23,838 nt of DNA from Christensenella sp. UBA1252 (GCA_002308575.1 DBVY01000036.1:207-24044), one strand, 5' to 3'. Counted from the first letter of the stretch, positions 15,331 to 22,483 are shown. A program made the numbers and translations. The notes: generated by a model not told the origin, from the letters alone.

Positions 15331-15837
15331 ATGAAATATATCATCAAAAACAAGATCTTTTCTTTCGGCGACGGTAGCACCGTTCGCGATGACGACGGAA
15401 AAGACCTTTTTTACGTCAAAGGAAAGGTTTTTACGTTCACCAAAAAGAAGTATATCCGCACGCTCGACAAAAAGGTTTTATACATCGTTCGCAATAAATT
15501 CTTCTACTTCTTCCTTCCGAAAGTCTTTTTGCTGGATGCAGAAGGAAACAAACTGTTGATGATCAAGAAAAAGAGCTTCTTCTCTTTTAAACAAAACTTC
15601 GAGATCATTCCCGAACCCGGTCAAAACCTCGACATCGCGATCCAAGGCGATATCCTCGGCAGGCATTACGACATCGTTGAAAACGGCGTTCCCGTGGCGC
15701 ACGTCAGAAGAAACTACAATTTGATCAAAGATTCGTTCTGGCTCGAAACGGAAGACGAAGAAAGAGCGCCTTTCTACATCTCTTTCGTCATTGCCCTCGA
15801 CAACTATTTCGACAAGTTGATGGAAGAATCCCGCTGA
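15331..15837 (+). CDS. LURP-one-related (tubby/scramblase-like fold) protein
   Basis: A 168-residue protein of the LURP-one-related family, which shares the 12-stranded barrel fold of tubby and phospholipid scramblases. Bacterial members have no settled function. The sequence shows the expected strand pattern: MKYIIKNKIFSFGDGSTVRD, DLFYVKGKVFTFTKKKYI, KVLYIVRNKFFYFFLPKVF and a late ALDNYFD segment. It is Lys/Phe-rich in the first two thirds, with no signal peptide or clear membrane helix. AAGGAG lies 6 nt before the ATG. Its TGA overlaps the ATG of the next gene (TGATG), so the two are translationally coupled. The family call rests on pattern recognition. Confidence 0.82.
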   Translation: MKYIIKNKIFSFGDGSTVRDDDGKDLFYVKGKVFTFTKKKYIRTLDKKVLYIVRNKFFYFFLPKVFLLDAEGNKLLMIKKKSFFSFKQNFEIIPEPGQNLDIAIQGDILGRHYDIVENGVPVAHVRRNYNLIKDSFWLETEDEERAPFYISFVIALDNYFDKLMEESR

Positions 15838-16322
15838 TGGAGCCCGTTTTTCCTTCTCTGAAAAGGATCAAACAAGCTTTAACGAACGACGAATGCTCCG
15901 CTCTCCTCAAAAAGGAGAAGCGGGGCGTTCTTTCTTTGATCGGAACGAACGGATATCCCTACGCATTCCCGATCAATCATTACTTCGACGAAACGAAAAA
16001 CACTCTCTTTTTCCATTGCGGCAAGATCGGCTATAAACTCGACTGCATCGAAAGAGATCCCAAAGCCTGTTTTACCGTAACGGAACACGGAGAAAGGAAG
16101 GACGGAGAATGGTGGCTGACCGCCCGAAGCGCGATCGCATTCGGCAAGATCGAGATCCTGACAGATCCGATGAAAATATCGGATATTTCAAGAAAATTGA
16201 GCGAAAAATTTACGGACGACAAAGCCTACGTGGAAGAAGAGATCGAAAAGTATCTTTCCCAAACGATCTTGCTTTCGATGAAGATCGAACACCTTTCGGG
16301 AAAACGCGTAAAAGAAAAATAA
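15837..16322 (+). CDS. Pyridoxamine 5'-phosphate oxidase-like (NimA-type) flavoprotein
   Basis: A 161-residue cytoplasmic protein of the PNPOx-like split-barrel superfamily, which binds FMN or a related flavin, often as a dimer. The match to the NimA group is seen in KKEKRGVLSLIGTNGYPYAFPINHYF, LFFHCGKIGYKLDCIERDPKACFTV and SAIAFGKIEIL. NimA-group proteins are named after 5-nitroimidazole reduction, but most homologues have no tested substrate, so resistance should not be assumed. The start codon overlaps the stop of the LURP-one-related gene and has no ribosome site of its own beyond coupling. A strong terminator follows 24 nt after its stop. Confidence 0.85.
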   Translation: MEPVFPSLKRIKQALTNDECSALLKKEKRGVLSLIGTNGYPYAFPINHYFDETKNTLFFHCGKIGYKLDCIERDPKACFTVTEHGERKDGEWWLTARSAIAFGKIEILTDPMKISDISRKLSEKFTDDKAYVEEEIEKYLSQTILLSMKIEHLSGKRVKEK

Positions 16323-16345
16323 AAAACGAGCTTTTCGGATCGAAC

Positions 16346-16380
16346 AAAAAGCGCGTTTCTCTTGCGAAGCGCGCTTTTTT
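16346..16380 (+). terminator. Intrinsic terminator after the NimA-like gene
   Basis: The long stem AAAAAGCGCGTTTC / GAAGCGCGCTTTTT (14 bp with one G-T wobble) has a 6-nt loop TCTTGC and a T7 tail. Its loop and 3' arm also contain the -35 and spacer of the next gene's promoter. Confidence 0.85.
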
Positions 16381-16391
16381 TCGTTTATAAT
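16362..16391 (+). promoter_or_regulatory. Promoter of the SGNH lipoprotein, embedded in the upstream terminator
   Basis: TTGCGA (16362-16367), an 18-nt spacer and an exact TATAAT (16386-16391). The -35 falls in the loop of the preceding terminator hairpin, and the U-tract forms part of the spacer. The start codon is 27 nt downstream. Confidence 0.6.
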
Positions 16392-16418
16392 GAAAAAAAG
16401 TTTAAAGGAGGCGGCATA

Positions 16419-18107
16419 ATGAAAAAAGCGATCTCGTTCTTGCTCGTTTTTTCGATCCTATTTTCGTTTCTTTCTCTGTTTGCTTGCGCAAACGACGCCG
16501 CGCCTTCCGAGGAGAAAAAAACCGTCGTCTTTTTAGGGGATTCGATCGCCGAAGCGGTCGCGGGACCGACTCCTTTCAACGAACGCGAGCATTACGGTTA
16601 TTACGGAATTATCGGAAATATCAATGAATTTGAGTATTATAACCGTGCGGTCAGCGGCTCGACGACGAAGAACCTTTTGGATTACGTTCAAAGGGAAGAC
16701 GACGGCGTGCAACACCTTCGCTCGCTTTTAAAAGCGGCGGATCTCATCCACATTTCGATCATCGGAAACGATCTTTTGCTTTCGGGGCGCAACCGAATGC
16801 TCCGAGATATCGCGCGCGGAGATACGACCACGCTTTACGCACGGCGCGACACCGCAAAAGAAAACCTCGACCAAACGCTCTCCTTTATCCGCTCTTTAAA
16901 TCCGAACGCGACCATTTTGCTGCAAACCCTGTATAATCCCGTTGCGGAGGACTCGCCGCTCGTTCCCTCTTCCATTCGACCCTATCTCGCCGATTACGGT
17001 TACACGCCCGAACGCTACCACGAACTTATGAAGATCGCCGTGGACGAATTAAATTCCGTTTTGCTCGGATATATCGACGAAAATAAAGAATCCGAAGAAA
17101 CAAATCCATATGCCCCGATCTACGTTACGGACGTCTATTCCGAGATGGAAAAAGCGTTTGAAAACGATCGCGAAAACTGGGATCGTTTGTTCATCGAAGA
17201 CGGGATCCACCCTTCGAACGAAGGACACGCGATCATCGCAGACGTACTGCAAACGCAAATCACCTCTCTTGGGTTTTCCGGCAAAAACACCCTTTCGAAC
17301 TATAAGAAATTAAAGGTCGAACAGCTCGAAAGGCTCTACCCTGCGATCGAAAATAAAAACGATATCGTGCGCGACATTCGATCCGCAAAATCATTGAAAG
17401 AAGCGTCGAGCGCTTATTTCGACGGAACGCGAAACCAAAACCCGAAGAACGAACTGACTTTGACCTATCAAGGCAACCACTTCGAAGACACGAAAGTCTA
17501 TATGATCGAAAAACTTGCGATTATGCACGTTGAGCTTATGGGTTTCGTAAACCCGAACAAAACCTACGTGCGCTTTTTCCCGGACGGAAAATTCGAGATG
17601 ACCGCCGAATTGAACGCGACGACGACCCGCCTTTTGAAAAGCACGATCGACGGCTCTGCGCCCTTCGATCTCGGAGAATCCGCCGACCTCGATCAACTCG
17701 TTCCCTATCTCGATAACATTTTCCCGGGCGCGGATCAAACGAACCTAAAAAACCTACTCACGATTTTCGAAACCGCTTACGGAATCGCATTGGACGGCAT
17801 CGATTACGAGGGCGAAACTTTCCGCGCGATGGAGGAAGAATTCAAAACCGGCGGGCGCATCTTGATCCCCTCTTCCGACCTATTCGGCGAGAAGATCCAC
17901 CTGATCTACAAAGGACAATATAAGATCGTTTCCGTAACGTCGCCTTTGACCAAAGAAAAGATGACCGCGATCCGCTTAAACGATTCGATCAACCGCGGCG
18001 AGTCCTATATGCAATTCACGCTGACGAAAAAAGAAAACGGCGACGAAGCGCTCCGCATGATCGTCGACGTTTTGAATTTCGAAGTCGAAGCATCGCTCCG
18101 AAAATAA
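16419..18107 (+). CDS. SGNH/GDSL-type esterase lipoprotein with unknown C-terminal domain
   Basis: A 562-residue exported lipoprotein. The signal peptide ends in LFAC with lipidated Cys23. The N-terminal half is an SGNH hydrolase, a serine esterase fold that removes acyl or acetyl groups from lipids, polysaccharides or peptidoglycan. Block I is FLGDSIAE (Ser42 nucleophile), block II SGST (79-82), block III IGND (115-118), and block V DGIHPSNEGH (D261, H264). Residues about 290-562 make up a second, unrecognised half (from KKLKVEQLERLYP to the end FEVEASLRK), with KTYVRFFPDGKFEMTAEL resembling a beta-barrel/lipocalin-like strand pair. AAAGGAGG lies 7 nt before the ATG. The longer open frame to 16362 overlaps the promoter and is rejected. 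It is monocistronic, convergent with the chromate-transporter genes. Confidence 0.88.
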   Translation: MKKAISFLLVFSILFSFLSLFACANDAAPSEEKKTVVFLGDSIAEAVAGPTPFNEREHYGYYGIIGNINEFEYYNRAVSGSTTKNLLDYVQREDDGVQHLRSLLKAADLIHISIIGNDLLLSGRNRMLRDIARGDTTTLYARRDTAKENLDQTLSFIRSLNPNATILLQTLYNPVAEDSPLVPSSIRPYLADYGYTPERYHELMKIAVDELNSVLLGYIDENKESEETNPYAPIYVTDVYSEMEKAFENDRENWDRLFIEDGIHPSNEGHAIIADVLQTQITSLGFSGKNTLSNYKKLKVEQLERLYPAIENKNDIVRDIRSAKSLKEASSAYFDGTRNQNPKNELTLTYQGNHFEDTKVYMIEKLAIMHVELMGFVNPNKTYVRFFPDGKFEMTAELNATTTRLLKSTIDGSAPFDLGESADLDQLVPYLDNIFPGADQTNLKNLLTIFETAYGIALDGIDYEGETFRAMEEEFKTGGRILIPSSDLFGEKIHLIYKGQYKIVSVTSPLTKEKMTAIRLNDSINRGESYMQFTLTKKENGDEALRMIVDVLNFEVEASLRK

Positions 18108-18142
18108 TCGATTTCTTCCGAAATTTCCGATATTTTTAATTT
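18107..18142 (+). terminator. Possible weak terminator after the SGNH gene
   Basis: ATCG-ATTTC pairs with GAAAT-CGAT across a 4-nt loop, with a 3-nt bulge, followed by ATTTTTAATTT. The stem is A/T-rich and imperfect. The rest of the convergent gap (18143-18212) is AT-rich and shows nothing else I can name. Confidence 0.35.
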
Positions 18143-18212
18143 CTTGATAAAATGTATGATTAGATTTGTGGAATATTCTATAAGTTTGTATATGCTTTGC
18201 CTTTAAACGAGA

Positions 18213-18788
18213 TCAAAACACACCGTACAAAAGGATGCCGAGCCCCGCCGAGATCACAATCAAGACGATCGGCGACGCCTTTTTCTTCAACGCGAATTTG
18301 CTTGCAAGCGAGATCGCGACCAAGGCGGCGAGAATGATGACTCCTTTGTAATTGAAGGAAAAACCGCCCGAAAACGTCGTTACGCCGAAGAACACGCGAA
18401 GCCCCATCGTCAGCGCCGTTGCGAGGATCAAAGACGCAACCGCGGGTCTGACCCCACCGAGAAAGCCTTGCACGCCTTCGTACTTCATCAAATTCTTCAA
18501 AACCGAAGCGACGATCAAGATGATCAAAAACGCAGGCAGAACGACGCCGAGCGTTGCGAGGAACGCGCCGAGAAGACCGCCCTGCGAAGAACCGATAAAA
18601 GTTGCGAGATTGACGGCGATCGGCCCCGGCGTGGATTCCGCGACCGCGATAAAATTCATAAGTTGCTCTTCGGTCAAAAGTCCGTGCGACAAAACCGCGT
18701 CGCGGATCACGGAGATCATACCGTAACCGCCGCCGAAAGAAACCGCGCCGATTTCGAGGAAGATCAAAAACAATTTCAGATACGTCAT
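18213..18788 (-). CDS. Chromate transporter family protein, second subunit
   Basis: A 191-residue integral membrane protein of the CHR (ChrA) family, short-chain type, in which two half-size proteins act together. The family marks are FLEIGAVSFGGGYGMI near the N-terminus, ESTPGPIAVNLATFIG in the middle, and PAVASLILATAL later. There are about six hydrophobic segments. Its ATG overlaps the stop of the partner gene (ATGA), so they should be made in equal amounts. It is the last gene of the riboswitch-controlled unit. Characterised CHR proteins export chromate, but the family is widespread in anaerobes where chromate is unlikely, so the true substrate is uncertain. Confidence 0.9.
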   Translation of the reverse strand: MTYLKLFLIFLEIGAVSFGGGYGMISVIRDAVLSHGLLTEEQLMNFIAVAESTPGPIAVNLATFIGSSQGGLLGAFLATLGVVLPAFLIILIVASVLKNLMKYEGVQGFLGGVRPAVASLILATALTMGLRVFFGVTTFSGGFSFNYKGVIILAALVAISLASKFALKKKASPIVLIVISAGLGILLYGVF

Positions 18789-19369
18789 TGCTCTTTCCCC
18801 CTCTTTCGAATCCGATCGATCAAATACAACGTCAAGCCGAGAAGGCCCGCGATCAAGATATAAAAGATCGAGGAAAAGCGAACGGCAAACAGCGAAAGCA
18901 GGATAAAAGCGAGAAAGACCGCCGAGGCGACGATCACGTTAAACGCGTTCTTTTTCAAGCCGACGATAAATTTTACGCCCGCGCTTGCAATCAAATAAAC
19001 GACGGCGACCTGAATGCCGCGGAAAGCATAGCCGACCCATTTGATCCTTAAAAATCGATCGAAGAATAAAGAAATGATAAAAATGATCGTAAAGGACGGC
19101 AAACAAACCGCGAGCGTAGCGAGAAAAGACCCAAGCGCACCGCCGACCTTATAACCGATATAGGTCGCCGTATTGACGGCGATCGGTCCCGGGCTGGATT
19201 CGGAAACCGCCAAAACGTCTAAGAATTCCTCTTTTTCAAGCCATTGTTTTTTTGAAACGAATTCGTTTTCGAGAAGAGAAATCATCGCGTAGCCGCCGCC
19301 GAACGTAAACGCACCGATCTTTAAAAAGGTCAGAAACAGATCCAACAGTTTCGGCAGCGGTTTTTTCAT
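18785..19369 (-). CDS. Chromate transporter family protein, first subunit
   Basis: A 194-residue membrane protein of the short-chain CHR family, paralogous to the gene it overlaps by 4 nt. The family marks are FLKIGAFTFGGGYAMI, ESSPGPIAVNTATYIGY, GALGSFLATLAVCLPSF and AFRGIQVAVVYLIASA. The C-terminus is basic (RIRKRGKEQ), consistent with a cytoplasmic end. AAGGAG lies 11 nt upstream of the ATG, with a second partial site nearer. Only 34 nt separate it from the CaCA antiporter stop, with no convincing terminator between, so it should be co-transcribed under the manganese-type riboswitch. The two subunits probably sit in opposite topology, as proposed for other paired CHR proteins. Confidence 0.9.
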   Translation of the reverse strand: MKKPLPKLLDLFLTFLKIGAFTFGGGYAMISLLENEFVSKKQWLEKEEFLDVLAVSESSPGPIAVNTATYIGYKVGGALGSFLATLAVCLPSFTIIFIISLFFDRFLRIKWVGYAFRGIQVAVVYLIASAGVKFIVGLKKNAFNVIVASAVFLAFILLSLFAVRFSSIFYILIAGLLGLTLYLIDRIRKRGKEQ

Positions 19370-19403
19370 TACGCCTTTTCTCCTTAAATCAAAGCGACTT
19401 TTT

Positions 19404-20462
19404 TCAGGTCAAAATGATGCGAAGCGCGATATACGCCGCGTAGATCACGAACAGCGCGACGCCTTGCCAGCGATGGAACTTTTTCGTGATCAGCATCGGG
19501 ATAAGTCCGACCGCCGAAAGTCCCAAGCAGAACGGCATATCGAGAAGAAGCGCTTCGCGCGGAACGATCAGCGAGCCGCCCGAAACCATCGCGCAGATCG
19601 GCAGGATCATCGTGATATCGAGGATATTCGCGCCGATGATGTTCCCGACCGAAATAGAGGCTTTTTTCTTAACGATCGCAGAGATCGTCGTTACAAGTTC
19701 GGGAAGCGAAGTTCCGATCGCAACGAGCGTTACGGCGATCACACCTTCGGGCACGCCCGCGAGTAGCGCAAGTTTTTGCCCGTAGATCACGAGGAGTTCC
19801 GCGCCGCCCACGACGCCCGCTGCGCCGCCGACAAACTTCAAAATGTTTATAATGACCGTCTTTTTATCCTTCTTGACCGGCTCTTGCTCTTCTTCGGAAA
19901 CCGCGGGCGCCGCCAAAGCTTCCGCTTCTTCCGACGAAATCGTAACGTTCGCGCCCGTGCTTTCGGGCGACAATTGGTTCTTCATCGTTTTCAACGCTTC
20001 CATCACGTTTTCAAACACGAACACGAAAAAGAGCTCGAAGACTACGAGCGCCGTCCAAACGTTCAACGTATGCGTTCCGTTAACGACTTCGCCGCCGAAG
20101 CATACGAGCATAAGATCCAAGACCGCAACGAGCAAAACGACGGATTTAAAGAGGTATTGTTTGCGATTGACTTTGCCCGGCATACAAAACAAGGAGATTG
20201 CCATGATCAAGCCGAGGTTTGCAACGACGCTTCCGACCGCGTTTCCGACCGCGATCTCAACGCTGCCGCGCGTCGTGGCGATGATCGAAACGATGAGCTC
20301 GGGAAGCGTGGTTGCGACCGAAACGACGGTCGCGCCGATCAAAAGGGGCGGCAAACCCGAAACTTCCGCCATCCAGGACGCCGCGTCGACGAAGAAATCG
20401 CCGCCTTTGACAATCAAAGCGATCCCGACGAGGAGCAATAATACCGCAATAAATATCTCCAT
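19404..20462 (-). CDS. CaCA-family cation antiporter (YrbG-like), predicted Mn2+/Ca2+ exporter
   Basis: A 352-residue inner-membrane antiporter of the Ca2+:cation antiporter family, about ten membrane helices in two inverted halves. The alpha repeats hold the ion site: alpha-1 with SVATTLPELIVS and GNAVGSVVAN (about 48-82, E55), and alpha-2 with VAIGTSLPELVTT and GNIIGANI (about 247-280, E255). Alpha-1 has ATT where alpha-2 has the usual GTS. A soluble acidic loop (about 163-200) joins the halves. The start has AGGAG 6 nt upstream. The leader carries a yybP-ykoY-type riboswitch, and that class governs manganese homeostasis, so I infer that the main substrate is Mn2+, possibly with Ca2+. Annotation as a calcium/sodium antiporter would rest on homology alone. 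Confidence 0.93.
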   Translation of the reverse strand: MEIFIAVLLLLVGIALIVKGGDFFVDAASWMAEVSGLPPLLIGATVVSVATTLPELIVSIIATTRGSVEIAVGNAVGSVVANLGLIMAISLFCMPGKVNRKQYLFKSVVLLVAVLDLMLVCFGGEVVNGTHTLNVWTALVVFELFFVFVFENVMEALKTMKNQLSPESTGANVTISSEEAEALAAPAVSEEEQEPVKKDKKTVIINILKFVGGAAGVVGGAELLVIYGQKLALLAGVPEGVIAVTLVAIGTSLPELVTTISAIVKKKASISVGNIIGANILDITMILPICAMVSGGSLIVPREALLLDMPFCLGLSAVGLIPMLITKKFHRWQGVALFVIYAAYIALRIILT

Positions 20463-20473
20463 ATCTTTCTCCT

Positions 20474-20519
20474 TTTTTCCACCGTTTTCATCTTAAAGAA
20501 AAAGACTTCGGTGGAAAAA
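20474..20519 (-). promoter_or_regulatory. Third competing helix beside the antiporter ribosome site
   Basis: Minus strand: TTTTTCCACCG (20519-20509) and CGGTGGAAAAA (20484-20474) form a perfect 11-bp inverted repeat. The upstream copy includes the terminator loop and 3' arm. The downstream copy abuts the AGGAG ribosome site (20473-20469). This hairpin could form only when the terminator does not. Confidence 0.6.
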
Positions 20520-20531
20520 CCGCCAAAGTCT
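20495..20531 (-). terminator. Riboswitch expression-platform terminator
   Basis: Minus strand: AGACTTTGGCGG, loop TTTTT, CCACCGAAGTCT. This 12-position stem has one C-A mismatch and one T-G wobble and is followed by TTTTCTTT. The 5' arm reuses the 3' strand of the aptamer's P1 helix, so ligand-stabilised P1 and this terminator cannot coexist. Confidence 0.85.
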
Positions 20532-20613
20532 TGCAATTTAAGGTTCGCCAGCCGAAGAACGGCAGTATGTTGGCTGCGCCGCGCGAAACGCGCTTGCTAC
20601 TCCCTATGACGTT
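20521..20613 (-). ncRNA. yybP-ykoY-type manganese riboswitch aptamer
   Basis: Read on the minus strand, the leader of the antiporter has the hallmarks of the yybP-ykoY Mn2+ riboswitch: AGGGAGTAGC at the 5' side, CCAACATACTG in the second arm, a hairpin GCCGTTCTTCGGC, and GCAAGAC closing the four-way junction. P1 pairs ACGTCATAG with CTTTGGCGG (one T-T mismatch, one G-T wobble). Other stems include GCGCG TTT CGCGC. Established knowledge: this class senses Mn2+ and turns on exporters. Here the P1 3' strand is shared with the terminator, which predicts transcription ON with Mn2+. Recognition is by eye; a covariance-model search would settle it. Confidence 0.85.
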
Positions 20614-20616
20614 ATC

Positions 20617-20645
20617 ATTATAATCGAGCGTTTCCCGCCCGTCAA
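20617..20645 (-). promoter_or_regulatory. Sigma-A promoter of the riboswitch operon
   Basis: Minus strand: TTGACG (20645-20640), a 17-nt spacer and an exact TATAAT (20622-20617). The predicted transcript begins at about 20610, right at the 5' strand of P1. The -35 lies only 4 nt beyond the stop of the upstream Ig-like lipoprotein. Confidence 0.85.
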
Positions 20646-20649
20646 GCAA

Positions 20650-22293
20650 TCAAGCGAGCGTGATCGGCAAATAGACGTCCGAAGCGTACTCGCCGTTTGC
20701 GTCCGAATAGATGACGTGGAAGGTCACGGCGACCATATCCGCAACAGCAACCGTCGAATTGACGATCGAAACTTCGTGCTCTTCGTCCTCCACGTTGACC
20801 GTATAGGTCACGGTCGCGTTTTGATACGGGACGTCGAGATCCTGACCGTTACTCAAACGGAAGGTAAAGATCGCGTTTGAGAAAACGAAACTCTCTCCGA
20901 CCGAATAGGTCGTCAAAATACTCGACTCGTTTTTCACGGTCAAATTGACGACGGAAAGCACGGGGCGATCTTCGATCAAAAGATTCAGTTGCGTCGTTTG
21001 CCCTTTGTAGGTCAATTGAACGGCAAAGTCGCCCGCGTCGCCCGTAACCGTCGTTACGTCCGCCGTGATGCCCGAACTCGCCTTGAAATCGACGTAGGTC
21101 GTTTCCCCGTTATTATTCTCAACGCCGAGCGTAAGACCCGTAAGATCCAAGCTGTCGCCCGAATAGTATTCCTTCTTATTCGGTTGGCTGTAAATCCAAA
21201 TGCTCGTCGGCAGGATCTTGTTGACCGTAACGGGAACCTCCGCGTACGGTGTCGTCGTGCCGCGATACGAAACGCGAACGGAGCGCGTTCCATAGGTCAA
21301 AGGCGCGTCCGAATAAACGAAATCCTGCGAATTTCCGATGACGTCCGCAACGATGCCGTTGTTGAAGGTGATCGTAAACGTGACCGCTTCGTCGGTCGAG
21401 AACATATCGAAAGATTCTCCTTCGAAGAAGACGAGCGGGATATTGACCGTCGGCACGAGGCGGGACGGAAGGACCGCCGTAACGTTCAGATCGAGCGTTC
21501 CCGCCGCCGATCCGAAATCGGTTTCGGCAAGGACTTTGACCGTCTTATCGTCCACGTCCTTAATCGTGCGGAAAAGCTCGGTGCCATCCGCATGATAGAA
21601 GATCAAATTGCATTTCGAGAAGAGTTCTTTCGTTCCGTCGTTATAAACGACGTATCCGTCGATCCCGTCGCTGACGAAACCATCTCCGACGAAATAGGAA
21701 GTTTTCGTCGGGTACGTCGTGATCACAAGGCTCGCCGCCGCCTTCGCGTGCACGGTAACGGGCAGATACGCCGTCACGCCGCGATATTTAATCGCGACGC
21801 GCGTTACGGAAGGCGTCAATTTCAGCGGCGTGATCTCGTAAGCTTCGATATCGGCTTCGGTTCCGTTATCGAACGTCGCTTTGACTTGAAGCCCGGTCGG
21901 GTCGAAAGTGTCGCCGTCAAAATACTCGACTTTAACGTTTTCCTGATTCAGCATCAGCGCAGACACGGAGGAAAGGACGACGTTTACCGTCAGGGTCGTC
22001 GAAAAAGACTTTCCGTTTTCTTTATATACGAGGACGATCGTTTGTTCCCCAAGCTCGTTCGCGTTCAATCCTCGAACTTCGAGATCATCCATCGGGATCG
22101 TTTTCGTCGACGCGTCCGCATAGTGGACGAGGATCGAACCGCCCGTAAGGTCGATCGTGGAACCTTGCGGAACGTTCAGGGAAAGAGGTTCCGTTTCGAT
22201 CGAGATCCTTTCCGGAGCCACGCCGTCGCACGCGATCAGCGCGAACGCACAAACAATCATCAAAAAACAAGCAATCAATATTTTGGTTTTCAT
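20650..22293 (-). CDS. Lipoprotein with six bacterial Ig-like (Big_3-type) domains
   Basis: A 547-residue exported lipoprotein. The signal peptide ends in LIAC with lipidated Cys22, which fixes the start at 22293; the frame upstream to 22356 covers the promoter. The mature protein is a chain of about six Ig-like domains of 80-95 residues. Each has the Big_3 pattern of a YxxGDxFDxxGLxVxxxxxNGT stretch followed by a GxxxVxVxYxG strand: YFDGDTFDPTGLQVKATFDN, YSGDSLDLTGLTLGVEN, YSVGESFVFSNAIFTFRLSN. Such domains act as stalks or ligand-binding modules on cell surfaces. No catalytic domain is visible. The last domain ends at the C-terminus, so it may be purely structural. There is no Shine-Dalgarno; see the promoter entry. 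No terminator was seen between it and the riboswitch promoter. Confidence 0.88.
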   Translation of the reverse strand: MKTKILIACFLMIVCAFALIACDGVAPERISIETEPLSLNVPQGSTIDLTGGSILVHYADASTKTIPMDDLEVRGLNANELGEQTIVLVYKENGKSFSTTLTVNVVLSSVSALMLNQENVKVEYFDGDTFDPTGLQVKATFDNGTEADIEAYEITPLKLTPSVTRVAIKYRGVTAYLPVTVHAKAAASLVITTYPTKTSYFVGDGFVSDGIDGYVVYNDGTKELFSKCNLIFYHADGTELFRTIKDVDDKTVKVLAETDFGSAAGTLDLNVTAVLPSRLVPTVNIPLVFFEGESFDMFSTDEAVTFTITFNNGIVADVIGNSQDFVYSDAPLTYGTRSVRVSYRGTTTPYAEVPVTVNKILPTSIWIYSQPNKKEYYSGDSLDLTGLTLGVENNNGETTYVDFKASSGITADVTTVTGDAGDFAVQLTYKGQTTQLNLLIEDRPVLSVVNLTVKNESSILTTYSVGESFVFSNAIFTFRLSNGQDLDVPYQNATVTYTVNVEDEEHEVSIVNSTVAVADMVAVTFHVIYSDANGEYASDVYLPITLA

Positions 22294-22300
22294 AAGAAAT

Positions 22301-22329
22301 ATTATAACCGATTCGGGAAAAATAGTCAA
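22301..22329 (-). promoter_or_regulatory. Promoter of the Ig-like lipoprotein giving a near-leaderless mRNA
   Basis: Minus strand: TTGACT (22329-22324), a 17-nt spacer and an exact TATAAT (22306-22301). The -10 ends 7 nt before the ATG, which places the predicted +1 at 22294 or at the ATG itself. No Shine-Dalgarno exists in the remaining bases. Confidence 0.75.
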
Positions 22330-22438
22330 TAACGGAATCGCTCGGGAAACAAGCAAAAACGGCGGTATCCCGAAAACCGAGGCGTTCCCTTCTTGCGAAA
22401 AGATCGGAAGGCAATTTTCCGCATTCGGCGGCGTCGGC

Positions 22439-22467
22439 TTGACAGCCTATCCAAGTGGAATTATAAT
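22439..22467 (+). promoter_or_regulatory. Exact-consensus sigma-A promoter of apgM
   Basis: TTGACA (22439-22444), exactly 17 nt, and TATAAT (22462-22467): a full consensus match at both hexamers. The ATG is 16 nt downstream with GAGGTG between. This predicts strong constitutive expression, as expected for a glycolytic enzyme. The stretch between this and the divergent promoter (22330-22438) shows nothing I can name. Confidence 0.88.
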
Positions 22468-22483
22468 GATGCTGAGGTGAATT

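Noticed and set aside
15837..16322. Calling the NimA-like gene a nitroimidazole-resistance gene
   Set aside because: The PNPOx-like superfamily is broad and the sequence shows no residue that proves that activity.
18213..19369. Reading the ChrA pair as proof of chromate resistance
   Set aside because: Only family membership is visible, and the Mn2+-type riboswitch upstream points to a different physiological context.
20989..22332. Open frame of 447 codons opposite the Ig-like lipoprotein
   Set aside because: Arg-rich shadow of a protein with a clear lipobox and Ig-like repeats; no ribosome site.
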